Source: Lysobacterales bacterium
GTDB taxonomy: Bacteria; Pseudomonadota; Gammaproteobacteria; Xanthomonadales; SZUA-36
Direction of reading: 5' to 3'
DNA length: 12,562 nucleotides
NCBI GenBank assembly: GCA_021648045.1
Contig: JAKITM010000066.1
Span: 1 to 12,562, forward strand
The position numbers and the translations under genes are program-made. Positions within the stretch are counted from its first letter, which is position 1, and each line of letters begins with the position of its first letter. Below, one piece after another: positions 5,594 through 12,562 of the stretch. The notes under the pieces were generated by a model. It ran no database searches. It was given only the letters and a program-made list of their open reading frames with translations, and was not told where the DNA came from.

Positions 5594-6889
5594 CTATTGA
5601 TCTAAGCGCTGCTGCAGGGTATCTAGCCCAAGGTTGCCTGAGCCACCTAGGGATAACCTTTGGGCGAGTGAAGCCTCTGGGGATGAATCTGTGCTTGCCT
5701 CTGCTTGCTTTAGCTGCAAATAAGCATCGCGGAAAGAGATGCCTGCTTGGACTAACTGCATGGCGCGGTCGGTGGCAAACATTTCCGCAGTAATTTTATC
5801 GCGCATGGCCGCCCGGTCAAATTCAAGCTCGGCAATCAATCCAGGTAAAATTCCCAGTGTTTGGGTAGCCATGTTGATGGCCCGTAGGAGTGGCGCTTTA
5901 GTTAATTGCAAATCGCGCTGATATCCGGAAGGTAAGGACAACAGGTTTTGCAACTCGGTTATTGCGCCCTGCACAACCGCAACAGCACCCCTTAATAACT
6001 CGACTACATCAGGATTGGATTTATTCGGCATGATAGATGAGCCGGTTGAATAGCCCTTGCCCATTTTCACAAAGCCGAATTCGGCTGTGGAAAACAGACT
6101 GAGATCCCAAGCAAGTCGGCGTACATCCAACAGCACTTGTTCGATACCTTGCAATGCCATCAGTTCGAATTTGCCGCGTGAATTTTGCACATACTGGGCA
6201 TTTATCTGGACGCGCTCAAAGCCAAGCTCATTAGCCACCCCTTGCCTGTCTAACGGCAGGCTTGTACCAAAACCTGCGGCAGCGCCCAATGGCGAGATAT
6301 TAATTTGCTGCTGTATAGCCAATAGCCAGTCGGCGTTATCCAACATAGCTTCTGCAAACGCCCCCATCCATAAACCAACCGATGATGGCATTGCGGGTTG
6401 CAGGTGGGTGTAACCGGGCATCGGGGTTAGCTCATCAGCCTGCGCTCTTTGTAAACAGGCATTTGCTACCGCTAGGGTTTGCGTGCGCACTGTTTTCAGT
6501 TTTGCCTGTAGATATAAACGGGTGGCTACCAGAATTTGGTCGTTGCGGCTGCGTCCGGTATGGATTTTCTTGCCCAGATCACCAAAGCGCTCGGTAAGAT
6601 AGGCTTCAATTGCAGAATGACCGTCTTCAAAACGCTCATCGAGAATAAACTCACCGGCTAAGAATTCTCTGGCTAGATCATCTAGCGCAGCAACCAGTTG
6701 AGTTGCTTCATCCGGATTAAAAATATTGATTCGGGAGAGGCCACGAATATGTGCTTGAGTTGCTTGAATATCATAAACAAGCAGTTGCCGGTCCAGTAAC
6801 ACATCTTCACCTGCCAGAAACTCCATTACCCCGGGGGCGAGCTTGGTATCTTCTGCCCAGAGGACATTTTGTGGTTCTTTTTTAGTCAT
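5594..6889 (-). CDS. argH: argininosuccinate lyase
   Basis: ArgH splits argininosuccinate into arginine and fumarate, the last step of the pathway, in the cytoplasm. The fumarase/aspartase superfamily signature is clear: GSSIMPNKSNPD (283-294), HTGRSRNDQ (110-118) and GYTHLQPA (159-166, with the catalytic-loop His). The signature reads MPNKSNPD where most ArgH have MPQKKNPD, matching the Xanthomonas-type branch as I recall it. At 431 residues it is slightly short of the usual 455-470, as in that branch. I chose the ATG at 6889 (MTKKEPQN), which overlaps argC by 8 nt and has a GGA seven bases before it. An in-frame ATG at 6910 would add seven residues without a better SD. It is the last gene of the arginine operon. 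Confidence 0.96.
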   Translation of the reverse strand: MTKKEPQNVLWAEDTKLAPGVMEFLAGEDVLLDRQLLVYDIQATQAHIRGLSRINIFNPDEATQLVAALDDLAREFLAGEFILDERFEDGHSAIEAYLTERFGDLGKKIHTGRSRNDQILVATRLYLQAKLKTVRTQTLAVANACLQRAQADELTPMPGYTHLQPAMPSSVGLWMGAFAEAMLDNADWLLAIQQQINISPLGAAAGFGTSLPLDRQGVANELGFERVQINAQYVQNSRGKFELMALQGIEQVLLDVRRLAWDLSLFSTAEFGFVKMGKGYSTGSSIMPNKSNPDVVELLRGAVAVVQGAITELQNLLSLPSGYQRDLQLTKAPLLRAINMATQTLGILPGLIAELEFDRAAMRDKITAEMFATDRAMQLVQAGISFRDAYLQLKQAEASTDSSPEASLAQRLSLGGSGNLGLDTLQQRLDQ

Positions 6890-7844
6890 AGTTAATTCCG
6901 TCAAATTCATTCAGCTTATATTCCAACGACAGTGCAAGGTTCATGTTTTGCAGCGCCTGGGTTGCAGCACCCTTGAGCAAATTATCCAGCGTGACTACCA
7001 GCACAAAATGCCCGGGTTCTTGCTCGGAAACGGTGAAGCCACCAATTTGCAGGCTATGTTTCCCGGCGGCATCACGCACTTCAGGTGCAGCTGTGCTGAT
7101 ATTTACCAAGGGACTATTTTGATAGTAGTTCTGGAATTGGTTTTCCAGTTCGGTAGCTGTCATGGGCTGTTTTAATTTACCGGAAATTGTTAGCTGAATG
7201 CCGCGAAAAAAACTGGCTACATGTGGCGAGAAACGCACCTGCTGAGCCAATGTCCTGCTGACTTCCCGTTCGTGGATGTGGTCGGTCAGCTTATAGGGGA
7301 TGATGTTGTTTTTTAAGATTTTACTGTCGTTATTACGCGATGGTGTTGTGCCCGCCCCGCTGTAGCCGGAAATCCCGAATATTGCCGGTGGTTCCGCTAG
7401 TTGTGCCACTATTGGTGCTAGCCCCAGCTGCGCGCCAGTTGCATAGCAACCGGGGTTGGCGATGCGTTTGGCTCCAGTCACTAATCCCCGCTGGCGTTCT
7501 GGTTGTCCGTAAACCCAGCTGTCATCAAAACGATAATCGGCGCTGAGGTCGATAATAGTGGTGGTAGCCGATGCTGCATCAATGGCTGCAACAAAGTTGG
7601 TGGCTAAGCCATTCGGCAGCGCAAGAAAGCAGACATCTAGTTTTAAGTCAGCCACAGCCTTGGGCTCAAGCGCTGTAAAGTTGAGCGTAGTATTGCTAAA
7701 GCCATCAATGACGGTCGCAACGGACTTGCCAGCATGGGCGCGTGAGCTGGCAGCCAGAATTTCAACTTGTGGATGTGAGTCTAAAAGGCCTAGCAGTTCA
7801 GCACCTACATAACCGCGCGCACCTATTACCGCTACCCGAATCAT
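6882..7844 (-). CDS. argC: N-acetyl-gamma-glutamyl-phosphate reductase
   Basis: ArgC reduces N-acetylglutamyl phosphate to N-acetylglutamate semialdehyde with NADPH. The N-terminal Rossmann loop GARGYVGAE (8-16) binds NADP, and NPGCYATG (130-137) carries the catalytic Cys133. GYSGAG (160-165), HIHEREV (189-195) and FSPHVASFFRG (205-215) are further family motifs. The length of 320 residues fits the family. The ATG overlaps the stop of the NAGS/NAGK gene in an ATGA arrangement (4 nt), so translation is likely coupled; the product of that upstream gene supplies the ArgC substrate. Confidence 0.97.
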   Translation of the reverse strand: MIRVAVIGARGYVGAELLGLLDSHPQVEILAASSRAHAGKSVATVIDGFSNTTLNFTALEPKAVADLKLDVCFLALPNGLATNFVAAIDAASATTTIIDLSADYRFDDSWVYGQPERQRGLVTGAKRIANPGCYATGAQLGLAPIVAQLAEPPAIFGISGYSGAGTTPSRNNDSKILKNNIIPYKLTDHIHEREVSRTLAQQVRFSPHVASFFRGIQLTISGKLKQPMTATELENQFQNYYQNSPLVNISTAAPEVRDAAGKHSLQIGGFTVSEQEPGHFVLVVTLDNLLKGAATQALQNMNLALSLEYKLNEFDGINYD

Positions 7845-9181
7845 GTTGCCAACCCTTCTGAATTATTTAGCGGCAACCAGCCATCTTCGCGGGAGAAAGC
7901 GTCTTCAAGACAATTCGCTGCGCTGACTACACTTGACATGCCGTAAGCAAAACCGACCCATGTGTCATTTTTTGCAGTAAATCCCGCTTGCTGAAAATAC
8001 CAGTTATTAACCGGGTTGGCACGGCGTGATCGCCAATATAGCGCGGGGTATTCTGTTTGCAAACGCTGCCAGAGTGTGGCGCCCAAGCCTTCACCGCGCG
8101 CTTGTGGAGTGACCGCAAACTTATCCAAATACGCCACACCCCCTATACCCTCTGTAATGATCGCGGCTGCACGACCACTACTGGCAAACAAAATAGTCTT
8201 CAGCTTTAGCGTGGAAAAATAGTCCGGGCGCAACTTACGCGCGAAACTGGTTTCCAGTAGTTCTATCAATAATCGATGTTGTTCCTCAGCGAGATCCTCC
8301 AGATGATATATGCGCTCGCCCTGACGGATCAGCGTACCCGCGCCCTCATGAGTAAAAAGCTCACGCGCCATATTGTCAACTGAGGTAATCGAAACCGAAG
8401 CAGATGGTGGTAATGGTTCTAATATTTGTTGAATCTGCTCAAGTTTAAGACGCATTCCCGAATGCACCCAATCCTGCTGCATCAGCTGCTGATAGTCTTC
8501 GCACAAACTAATGGCAGAAATCAGCTCACCGTTGCCATCCAGCAAACCCCCGGTTGGGGTTATAAATAACACCTTATGCGGCTTTATTGCCCAGACCAAT
8601 TCGCGGGCGGCAATATCTGCGTTGATATTGAGCACTTGCCCGGCGGAGGATTCGCCCAAGCAGGTAACTACCGGCAGTACCCCCGCATTAATTGTGTCAC
8701 GGATGCTTTCCAGTTCAACAGCATTGATTTTTCCTACCAGGCCATAACGCTGTTGATCATGATAATCACAGGAAAATACCCCATGCTGAATTCCTTGGGC
8801 ACGAACACCGTGGCGTTCCAGTGCTTCAACCAATTTACGATTGGTCCGGTAAATCACCGGTCTTACGACCGCCATGGTGGCCTCATCGGTCACCCGCAGC
8901 CCATCCAGTTTATGAGTGGCGACCCCGGCATCTTCCAGCGCCTGATCTAACTGTGATCCGGCACCGTGTAGAACAATCGGAAACAGGCCCAAGTGCCAGA
9001 GAAAAGCCAGCGATGCGGCCAGTTCTTCCAGTTGGTTTTCGATAATGCCACCACCCACCTTAACTACCGCAAAGTTAAGTGCATCAACAGAGCTAAACTG
9101 GCGCAGGTACAGGCGCGCCTCTTTGCTGGAGCTTAACTGACCGAGAACTTCTCGCACAATGGTTCTTACATTAGTTGTCAT
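7841..9181 (-). CDS. argB: bifunctional N-acetylglutamate synthase/kinase (NAGS-NAGK fusion)
   Basis: This 446-residue protein joins an amino acid kinase domain (about 36-285) to a C-terminal GNAT domain (about 300-446). Kinase-side motifs are KVGGG (41-45), HGAG (72-75), GLRVT (94-98), NINAD (185-189) and SGMRLKLEQI (241-250). The acetyltransferase part has YLDKFAVTPQARGEGLG (351-367) and WRSRRANPVNNWYF (383-396), typical of the vertebrate-like NAGS domain. Close relatives in Xanthomonas, Xylella and Maricaulis are known to make and phosphorylate N-acetylglutamate, the first two steps of the pathway. I chose the ATG at 9181, overlapping argE by 11 nt. An ATG at 9244 adds 21 residues that do not look family-like and would overlap argE by 74 nt. 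The symbol argA/argB is also used for such fusions. Confidence 0.94.
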   Translation of the reverse strand: MTTNVRTIVREVLGQLSSSKEARLYLRQFSSVDALNFAVVKVGGGIIENQLEELAASLAFLWHLGLFPIVLHGAGSQLDQALEDAGVATHKLDGLRVTDEATMAVVRPVIYRTNRKLVEALERHGVRAQGIQHGVFSCDYHDQQRYGLVGKINAVELESIRDTINAGVLPVVTCLGESSAGQVLNINADIAARELVWAIKPHKVLFITPTGGLLDGNGELISAISLCEDYQQLMQQDWVHSGMRLKLEQIQQILEPLPPSASVSITSVDNMARELFTHEGAGTLIRQGERIYHLEDLAEEQHRLLIELLETSFARKLRPDYFSTLKLKTILFASSGRAAAIITEGIGGVAYLDKFAVTPQARGEGLGATLWQRLQTEYPALYWRSRRANPVNNWYFQQAGFTAKNDTWVGFAYGMSSVVSAANCLEDAFSREDGWLPLNNSEGLAT

Positions 9182-10256
9182 TACTGATGATTCCCAGATA
9201 GGTGTCGTAACAAATTTGTAATTGCTCCAGGCTGACCCACTCATCTACAGTGTGTGCCTGTGCGATATTCCCCGGGCCTAATACCAAAGAGGGCAGGCCA
9301 TGTTCTGAGAACAAAGAAGCCTCAGTCCAAAAGTCCACAGCCGGACCGATTTTAAGCTGGGTTTCTTTCGCAAAATGCAGTGCTTGTGTATCATCCTGAC
9401 CGGCCGCCGGCAGGGGTGGCGCCATCATTGATACGCGCCAGTTCATCGGTAGTTCTGCTGCGGCCACAACCATTTGCTGGTAGAGCGCTTCACTACTACT
9501 ACCCGGCGGCACCCGGGCACTCCATGAAAGGCTGACTTTTTCAGCAATCATATTGTTTTTTTCACCGCCCTGAACCCTGCCCACATTGAAACACACACCC
9601 GGATCTTCTTCGCTGGTGCAGGCATCTGCGGCAATATTAATCGCCGCGCCCAACCAAGCCCCCATACGGTGTATGGCAGAATCTTTTAGGGTTCTTGCGG
9701 AAGATGAATGCCCTCCCTCGCCGATAAAGTCACAAAATACCGACAAATAACCACGGTGGCTAAAGGTTGCCTGCATCATGGTTGGTTCAGCCACCACCAC
9801 TTGTTTGAAACCCGCTGCCTTGCCGCTTTGCAAAAAATTGCGTACACAACAACCGCCAGCACCTTCCTCATCGGTAGTAAATAACAATGCCATGGGTTTA
9901 TCAGTGTTTTCTGCCAGCGCCAGCAGTACCGCAGCGGCACCTTTAATATCACAGCTACCGCGGCCATAAACACAGTCTTCGCGAATATCCAGCTTGAAGG
10001 GGCTGGTCTGCCAACCGGGCGCTACTGGTACAGTATCCAGATGCACATTGAATAAGACATCGGCCTTGCCCCGGCAGGCAAAAATACTCACATGGCCGTC
10101 AGCGTAATCTAGGATCTCGATTTCAAAGCCAACTAACTGCTCGCGCAGGTATTGGGTAAGTTCACCATCGGCAGGGATTAATCGGGGTGGATTAGTGGTA
10201 TCAATCGCTACCAGCGCGCTTAGATGATCGAGTATATTATTAGCAGGTATTTTCAT
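9171..10256 (-). CDS. argE: M20 family deacetylase, probable N-acetylcitrulline/N-acetylornithine deacetylase
   Basis: This 361-residue M20 metallopeptidase-type deacetylase shows VHLDTVP (71-77, metal His72 and Asp74), GRGSCDIKG (98-106, bridging Asp103), TTDEEGAG (127-134, base Glu130 and ligand Glu131), AEPT (156-159, Glu157), GGHSS (181-185, His183 from the dimer lid) and a C-terminal metal His335 in GPGNIAQAHTVDEW. All dinuclear zinc ligands are present. The operon carries an acetylornithine-type carbamoyltransferase, so the physiological substrate is probably N-acetyl-L-citrulline, giving citrulline for ArgG; this is inference from context and the Xanthomonas pathway. The start overlaps the argG stop by one base (TAATG), a coupling arrangement, and there is no strong SD of its own. 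Confidence 0.92.
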   Translation of the reverse strand: MKIPANNILDHLSALVAIDTTNPPRLIPADGELTQYLREQLVGFEIEILDYADGHVSIFACRGKADVLFNVHLDTVPVAPGWQTSPFKLDIREDCVYGRGSCDIKGAAAVLLALAENTDKPMALLFTTDEEGAGGCCVRNFLQSGKAAGFKQVVVAEPTMMQATFSHRGYLSVFCDFIGEGGHSSSARTLKDSAIHRMGAWLGAAINIAADACTSEEDPGVCFNVGRVQGGEKNNMIAEKVSLSWSARVPPGSSSEALYQQMVVAAAELPMNWRVSMMAPPLPAAGQDDTQALHFAKETQLKIGPAVDFWTEASLFSEHGLPSLVLGPGNIAQAHTVDEWVSLEQLQICYDTYLGIISNDN

Positions 10257-11455
10257 TATTTGCGGATTTTAGCCGCCAGAGTTGAGCTCTGACCAATTAA
10301 CTTAATAAAACCTTCCGCTTCTTGCGGTGACCAGCTACAGCTTTGGGCATAAACCGCGTCTTTATCCCGCAACATCCACTCAGAATCAACCGCAGTGGCA
10401 TGTAGTATTCCGCCGCTGGTTTGTAATTCGACTTCTCCGCTGACATAGGCCTGCGAACTTTTCAGGTAAGCTTCGAGATCGGCTTTATGTGGTTCATAGA
10501 AGAAACCGGTATACACCAGATCTGCCCAGCGGTCGGAAACCGTCTGCCGGAAACTGTTCTGCCAACGGGTGTTAACACAATCTTCCAGTGCCTGATGGGC
10601 AATTAACAAGGCATCAATACCGGGGCATTCAAAAACAATCCGGCCTTTCAAACCGATAGTCACATCACCGGTATAAATATGCCGGCCAACACCATATTCG
10701 CCAAGGCTGCGGTTTAGTTTTTTAATAATTTCAGGGCCAGCCAGACGCTCGCCATTGATGCTGATAGCTTCACCTTTCTCAAAGCCCAACTTGATAGAAA
10801 GTGTTTCTGTTGGCCATTCAGCCCGTGGGCGACACCAAACATAGGTATCTTCAGCAGGGGTTTCAAACTCATCAATTTCTTGCCCGGAAATGGTTACACC
10901 CAATAGGTTTTCATTGATTGAGTATTTGCTGTGGGTAGTTGAAACAGCAAAGCCTGCCTGCTTTAACTTATCCATTTCATAATCGCGCACATTGCTGGTT
11001 TGCGCCTGTAATTCACGAATAGGTGCCAGCAGTTGATAATCTCCCAAGGAGCGCACGGTCTGGTCAAAACGCAGCTGGTCATTGCCCATACCGGTACAGC
11101 CATGGGCAAAATATTTTGTTCCCAGCTGATCGCAATATTCTAAAGACTTACGCACAATCACATAACGGTCGGAGCAAAGCATCGGGTATTCACCGCGCAT
11201 TCGTGCTTGCGACCAGGTTAGTGGCACTACAAATTCATCCCAGATGTCTTGTGCCGCATCTAGTGTTATGTGTTTTGTCGCACCTAATTCGAGCGCGCGG
11301 GCTTCAATGGCAGTAACTTCTGCAGGGTCCATACCACCGGTGGTAACAAAAACGGTGTGTACATCAAAGCCTTGTTCTTTTAACACCAGCACACAATAGG
11401 AAGTATCAAGGCCTCCGGAGAAGGCCAATACACAGATGGGTTTATTTTCACTCAT
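10256..11455 (-). CDS. argG: argininosuccinate synthase
   Basis: ArgG condenses citrulline and aspartate with ATP to argininosuccinate. The PP-loop AFSGGLDTS (11-19) binds ATP, and AHGCTGMGNDQLRF (117-130) is the citrulline/aspartate region. YSINENLLG and GLKGRIVFE are further family landmarks. The length of 399 residues fits the usual 395-405. I chose the ATG at 11455, 19 nt after the argF' stop. A TTG at 11470 is in frame and would add five residues, but the PP-loop spacing favours the ATG. Neither start has a strong SD. The sequence is close to my recollection of the Xanthomonas type. It lies between argF' and argE; its substrate citrulline comes from the ArgF'-ArgE pair. Confidence 0.96.
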   Translation of the reverse strand: MSENKPICVLAFSGGLDTSYCVLVLKEQGFDVHTVFVTTGGMDPAEVTAIEARALELGATKHITLDAAQDIWDEFVVPLTWSQARMRGEYPMLCSDRYVIVRKSLEYCDQLGTKYFAHGCTGMGNDQLRFDQTVRSLGDYQLLAPIRELQAQTSNVRDYEMDKLKQAGFAVSTTHSKYSINENLLGVTISGQEIDEFETPAEDTYVWCRPRAEWPTETLSIKLGFEKGEAISINGERLAGPEIIKKLNRSLGEYGVGRHIYTGDVTIGLKGRIVFECPGIDALLIAHQALEDCVNTRWQNSFRQTVSDRWADLVYTGFFYEPHKADLEAYLKSSQAYVSGEVELQTSGGILHATAVDSEWMLRDKDAVYAQSCSWSPQEAEGFIKLIGQSSTLAAKIRK

Positions 11456-11474
11456 TGGTTTTATACTCAAACTT

Positions 11475-12491
11475 TTAGTTTTGTTTAAACAGGGTTAATA
11501 ACATGGCTTTTTGTGCATGCAGGCGGTTTTCGGCTTCATCAATAGCTGCGCAATACGGTGCGTCCATAACGGCATCTGTGGCTTTAATATTTCGACGCAA
11601 CGGTAGGCAATGGCTGAATATTGCATTATTGGTAAGCGCCATTTTTTCTTCATTAACGATAAAGTGACGATAGTTTTTACGTAATTCCCATTCATCTTCA
11701 GGCTTACCGTAATAGGGTAATGCACCCCAGCTTTTAGCATAAACTACATCTGCACCGACATAGGCTGACTCAATATTGTGGCTTACCTGAAAGCTTCCCC
11801 CGTGCTCTAGGGCGTTTTTTTCTGCCTCATCCATAAATTGTGAATCAAGAATATATGCAGGCTCAGGACATAACAATGTTACATCCATGCCGAATTTAGT
11901 GGCGATCAGCGCGGCCGAATTAGCCACTGCTGTGTTTAGTGGGCGCGGATGCCAGGTCCAGGTCAGTACGAATTTCTTGTTCTGAACCTCACCGATTCTT
12001 TCATACAGGGTTTGCATCAATGCCAGTTCCTGACAGGGATGGACGATGGTTTCCATATTTACTACTGGTACACTGGAATATTGCGCCAAGGCTTTAATCA
12101 CCGGGTCATTGCGGTCTGTATCCCAGTCTTTAAATTCCGGAAAACAACGCAGGCCAATCATATCGCAATAGCGCGAAAGCACACCTGCAACCTCGGCTAT
12201 ATGCTCTTCGGCATCGCCATCCATCACCGCACCAGGATTAAATTCAATCCCCCAGGCATCTTTGCCCGGTTGTAAAACAATAGCCACTCCTCCGAGTTGT
12301 TGCATTCCCAGCTCGAAAGATGTACGAGTACGCATGGAGGGGTTTAGAAATAACAGGGCGATAGATTTTCCCTGCAAGCTGTTCTGCCAGGGTTTCTTTT
12401 TCAGCTCACCAGCCAGCACCAGCATGTCTTTAAGCTCCTGCTGTGACCAGTCCTGGGTGTTGATAAAGTGTTTGATTTTTGCGTGTTCCAT
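11475..12491 (-). CDS. argF': N-acetylornithine carbamoyltransferase
   Basis: This 338-residue transcarbamylase carries the carbamoyl phosphate loop SMRTRTSFE (52-60), HPCQELA (151-157) and HCLPLRR (294-300). Three points favour N-acetyl-L-ornithine over ornithine. The HCLPLRRN motif is of the acetylornithine type. Glu95 in MDGDAEEHIAE aligns with Glu92 of the Xanthomonas campestris enzyme, the residue reported to separate acetyl- from succinylornithine specificity. Lys303 aligns with its carboxylated Lys302. The whole sequence also follows the Xanthomonas protein closely as I remember it. The product, N-acetylcitrulline, goes to ArgE. It is the first gene of the operon; AGGA lies six bases before the ATG. 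Confidence 0.95.
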   Translation of the reverse strand: MEHAKIKHFINTQDWSQQELKDMLVLAGELKKKPWQNSLQGKSIALLFLNPSMRTRTSFELGMQQLGGVAIVLQPGKDAWGIEFNPGAVMDGDAEEHIAEVAGVLSRYCDMIGLRCFPEFKDWDTDRNDPVIKALAQYSSVPVVNMETIVHPCQELALMQTLYERIGEVQNKKFVLTWTWHPRPLNTAVANSAALIATKFGMDVTLLCPEPAYILDSQFMDEAEKNALEHGGSFQVSHNIESAYVGADVVYAKSWGALPYYGKPEDEWELRKNYRHFIVNEEKMALTNNAIFSHCLPLRRNIKATDAVMDAPYCAAIDEAENRLHAQKAMLLTLFKQN

Positions 12492-12497
12492 TCTAGT

Positions 12498-12501
12498 TCC
12501 T
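12498..12501 (-). promoter_or_regulatory. ribosome binding site of argF'
   Basis: AGGA on the minus strand lies six bases upstream of the ATG at 12491, supporting that start. The leader between this gene and the upstream terminator is only 46 nt. Confidence 0.65.
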
Positions 12502-12528
12502 GTATTTCAGTCTAAATCGTAGCTAAAT

Positions 12529-12534
12529 GTTATA
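12529..12534 (-). promoter_or_regulatory. candidate -10 element of the arginine operon
   Basis: TATAAC on the minus strand matches the sigma-70 -10 consensus at five of six positions and would give a start near 12522, about 30 nt before the argF' ATG. The region 17-18 bp upstream falls in the terminator hairpin and holds no -35-like hexamer. No ARG box dyad of the ATTCA/TGAAT type is recognisable in 12492-12562; only a lone TGAAA-like half is present. Low confidence. Confidence 0.3.
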
Positions 12535-12537
12535 TAT

Positions 12538-12562
12538 AAAAAAACCCGACACTCGGTCGGGT
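12538..12562 (-). terminator. intrinsic terminator of a gene to the right of the window
   Basis: On the minus strand ACCCGAC-CGAGT-GTCGGGT forms a 7-bp GC-rich stem with a 5-nt loop, followed directly by six T (12538-12543). This is a classic Rho-independent terminator for a transcript that enters from beyond the right edge. It separates that gene from the arginine operon. Confidence 0.85.

Noticed and set aside
9182..9244. Upstream ATG giving the NAGS/NAGK fusion 21 extra residues
   Set aside because: The extension would overlap argE by 74 nt and does not resemble the N-terminus of related fusions; the ATG at 9181 gives the compact overlap seen elsewhere in the operon.
11456..11470. TTG start five codons upstream for argG
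   Set aside because: A rare start without a better SD; the ATG at 11455 places the PP-loop at the usual distance from the N-terminus.
11475..12491. Ordinary ornithine carbamoyltransferase (argF)
   Set aside because: HCLPLRRN, Glu95 and the overall Xanthomonas-type sequence point to the N-acetylornithine enzyme.

Overview
The window looks like a chromosome segment of a gammaproteobacterium, with every supported gene on the minus strand. The clues are the 5' part of a 16S rRNA gene with gammaproteobacterial-looking sequence and tandem rrn promoters, a GNAT-fused acetylglutamate kinase and a Xanthomonas-type ArgH and ArgF'. The moderate GC content and the 16S sequence argue against Xanthomonas itself. 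A marine Cellvibrionales-like lineage is my best guess, by recollection only.

Layout from left to right (transcription runs right to left). Bases 1-445 are the 5' end of a 16S rRNA gene that continues off the left edge. Bases 446 to about 865 are its leader and control region: boxA, two near-consensus promoters (P2 and P1) with 16-bp spacers and GC-rich discriminators, and an AT-rich UP-like region. An AT-rich gap follows. Next comes an accessory block. It has a GNAT-like protein (4887-5375), an 808-residue secreted beta-helix protein ending in an IPTL-CTERM sorting signal (2185-4611), and a TIGR03032/DUF4915-type protein (1042-2172) only 12 nt downstream of it. GTAG-headed palindromic repeats lie on both sides of the GNAT gene: one REP-like palindrome at 4773-4804 and an inverted pair resembling a REPIN at 5455-5553.

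The right half (5594-12491) is a compact arginine biosynthesis operon in the order argF'-argG-argE-argB/A fusion-argC-argH. Neighbouring genes overlap by 1-11 nt or are separated by 19 nt. The carbamoyltransferase has N-acetylornithine transcarbamylase features, including the Glu at residue 95 that matches Glu92 of the Xanthomonas enzyme. The predicted route is therefore the acetylated one. The fused NAGS/NAGK makes and phosphorylates N-acetylglutamate, ArgC reduces it, and an ArgD encoded elsewhere gives N-acetylornithine. ArgF' makes N-acetylcitrulline, ArgE deacetylates it to citrulline, and ArgG and ArgH finish arginine. An intrinsic terminator from a gene beyond the right edge sits just upstream of argF'.

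The least explained part is the surface-protein block. The large protein has an autotransporter-like passenger with what resembles a pertactin-type autochaperone region, but no beta-barrel. An InlB-like repeat and a sorting tail take the barrel's place, and the protein is apparently co-transcribed with a protein of unknown function.
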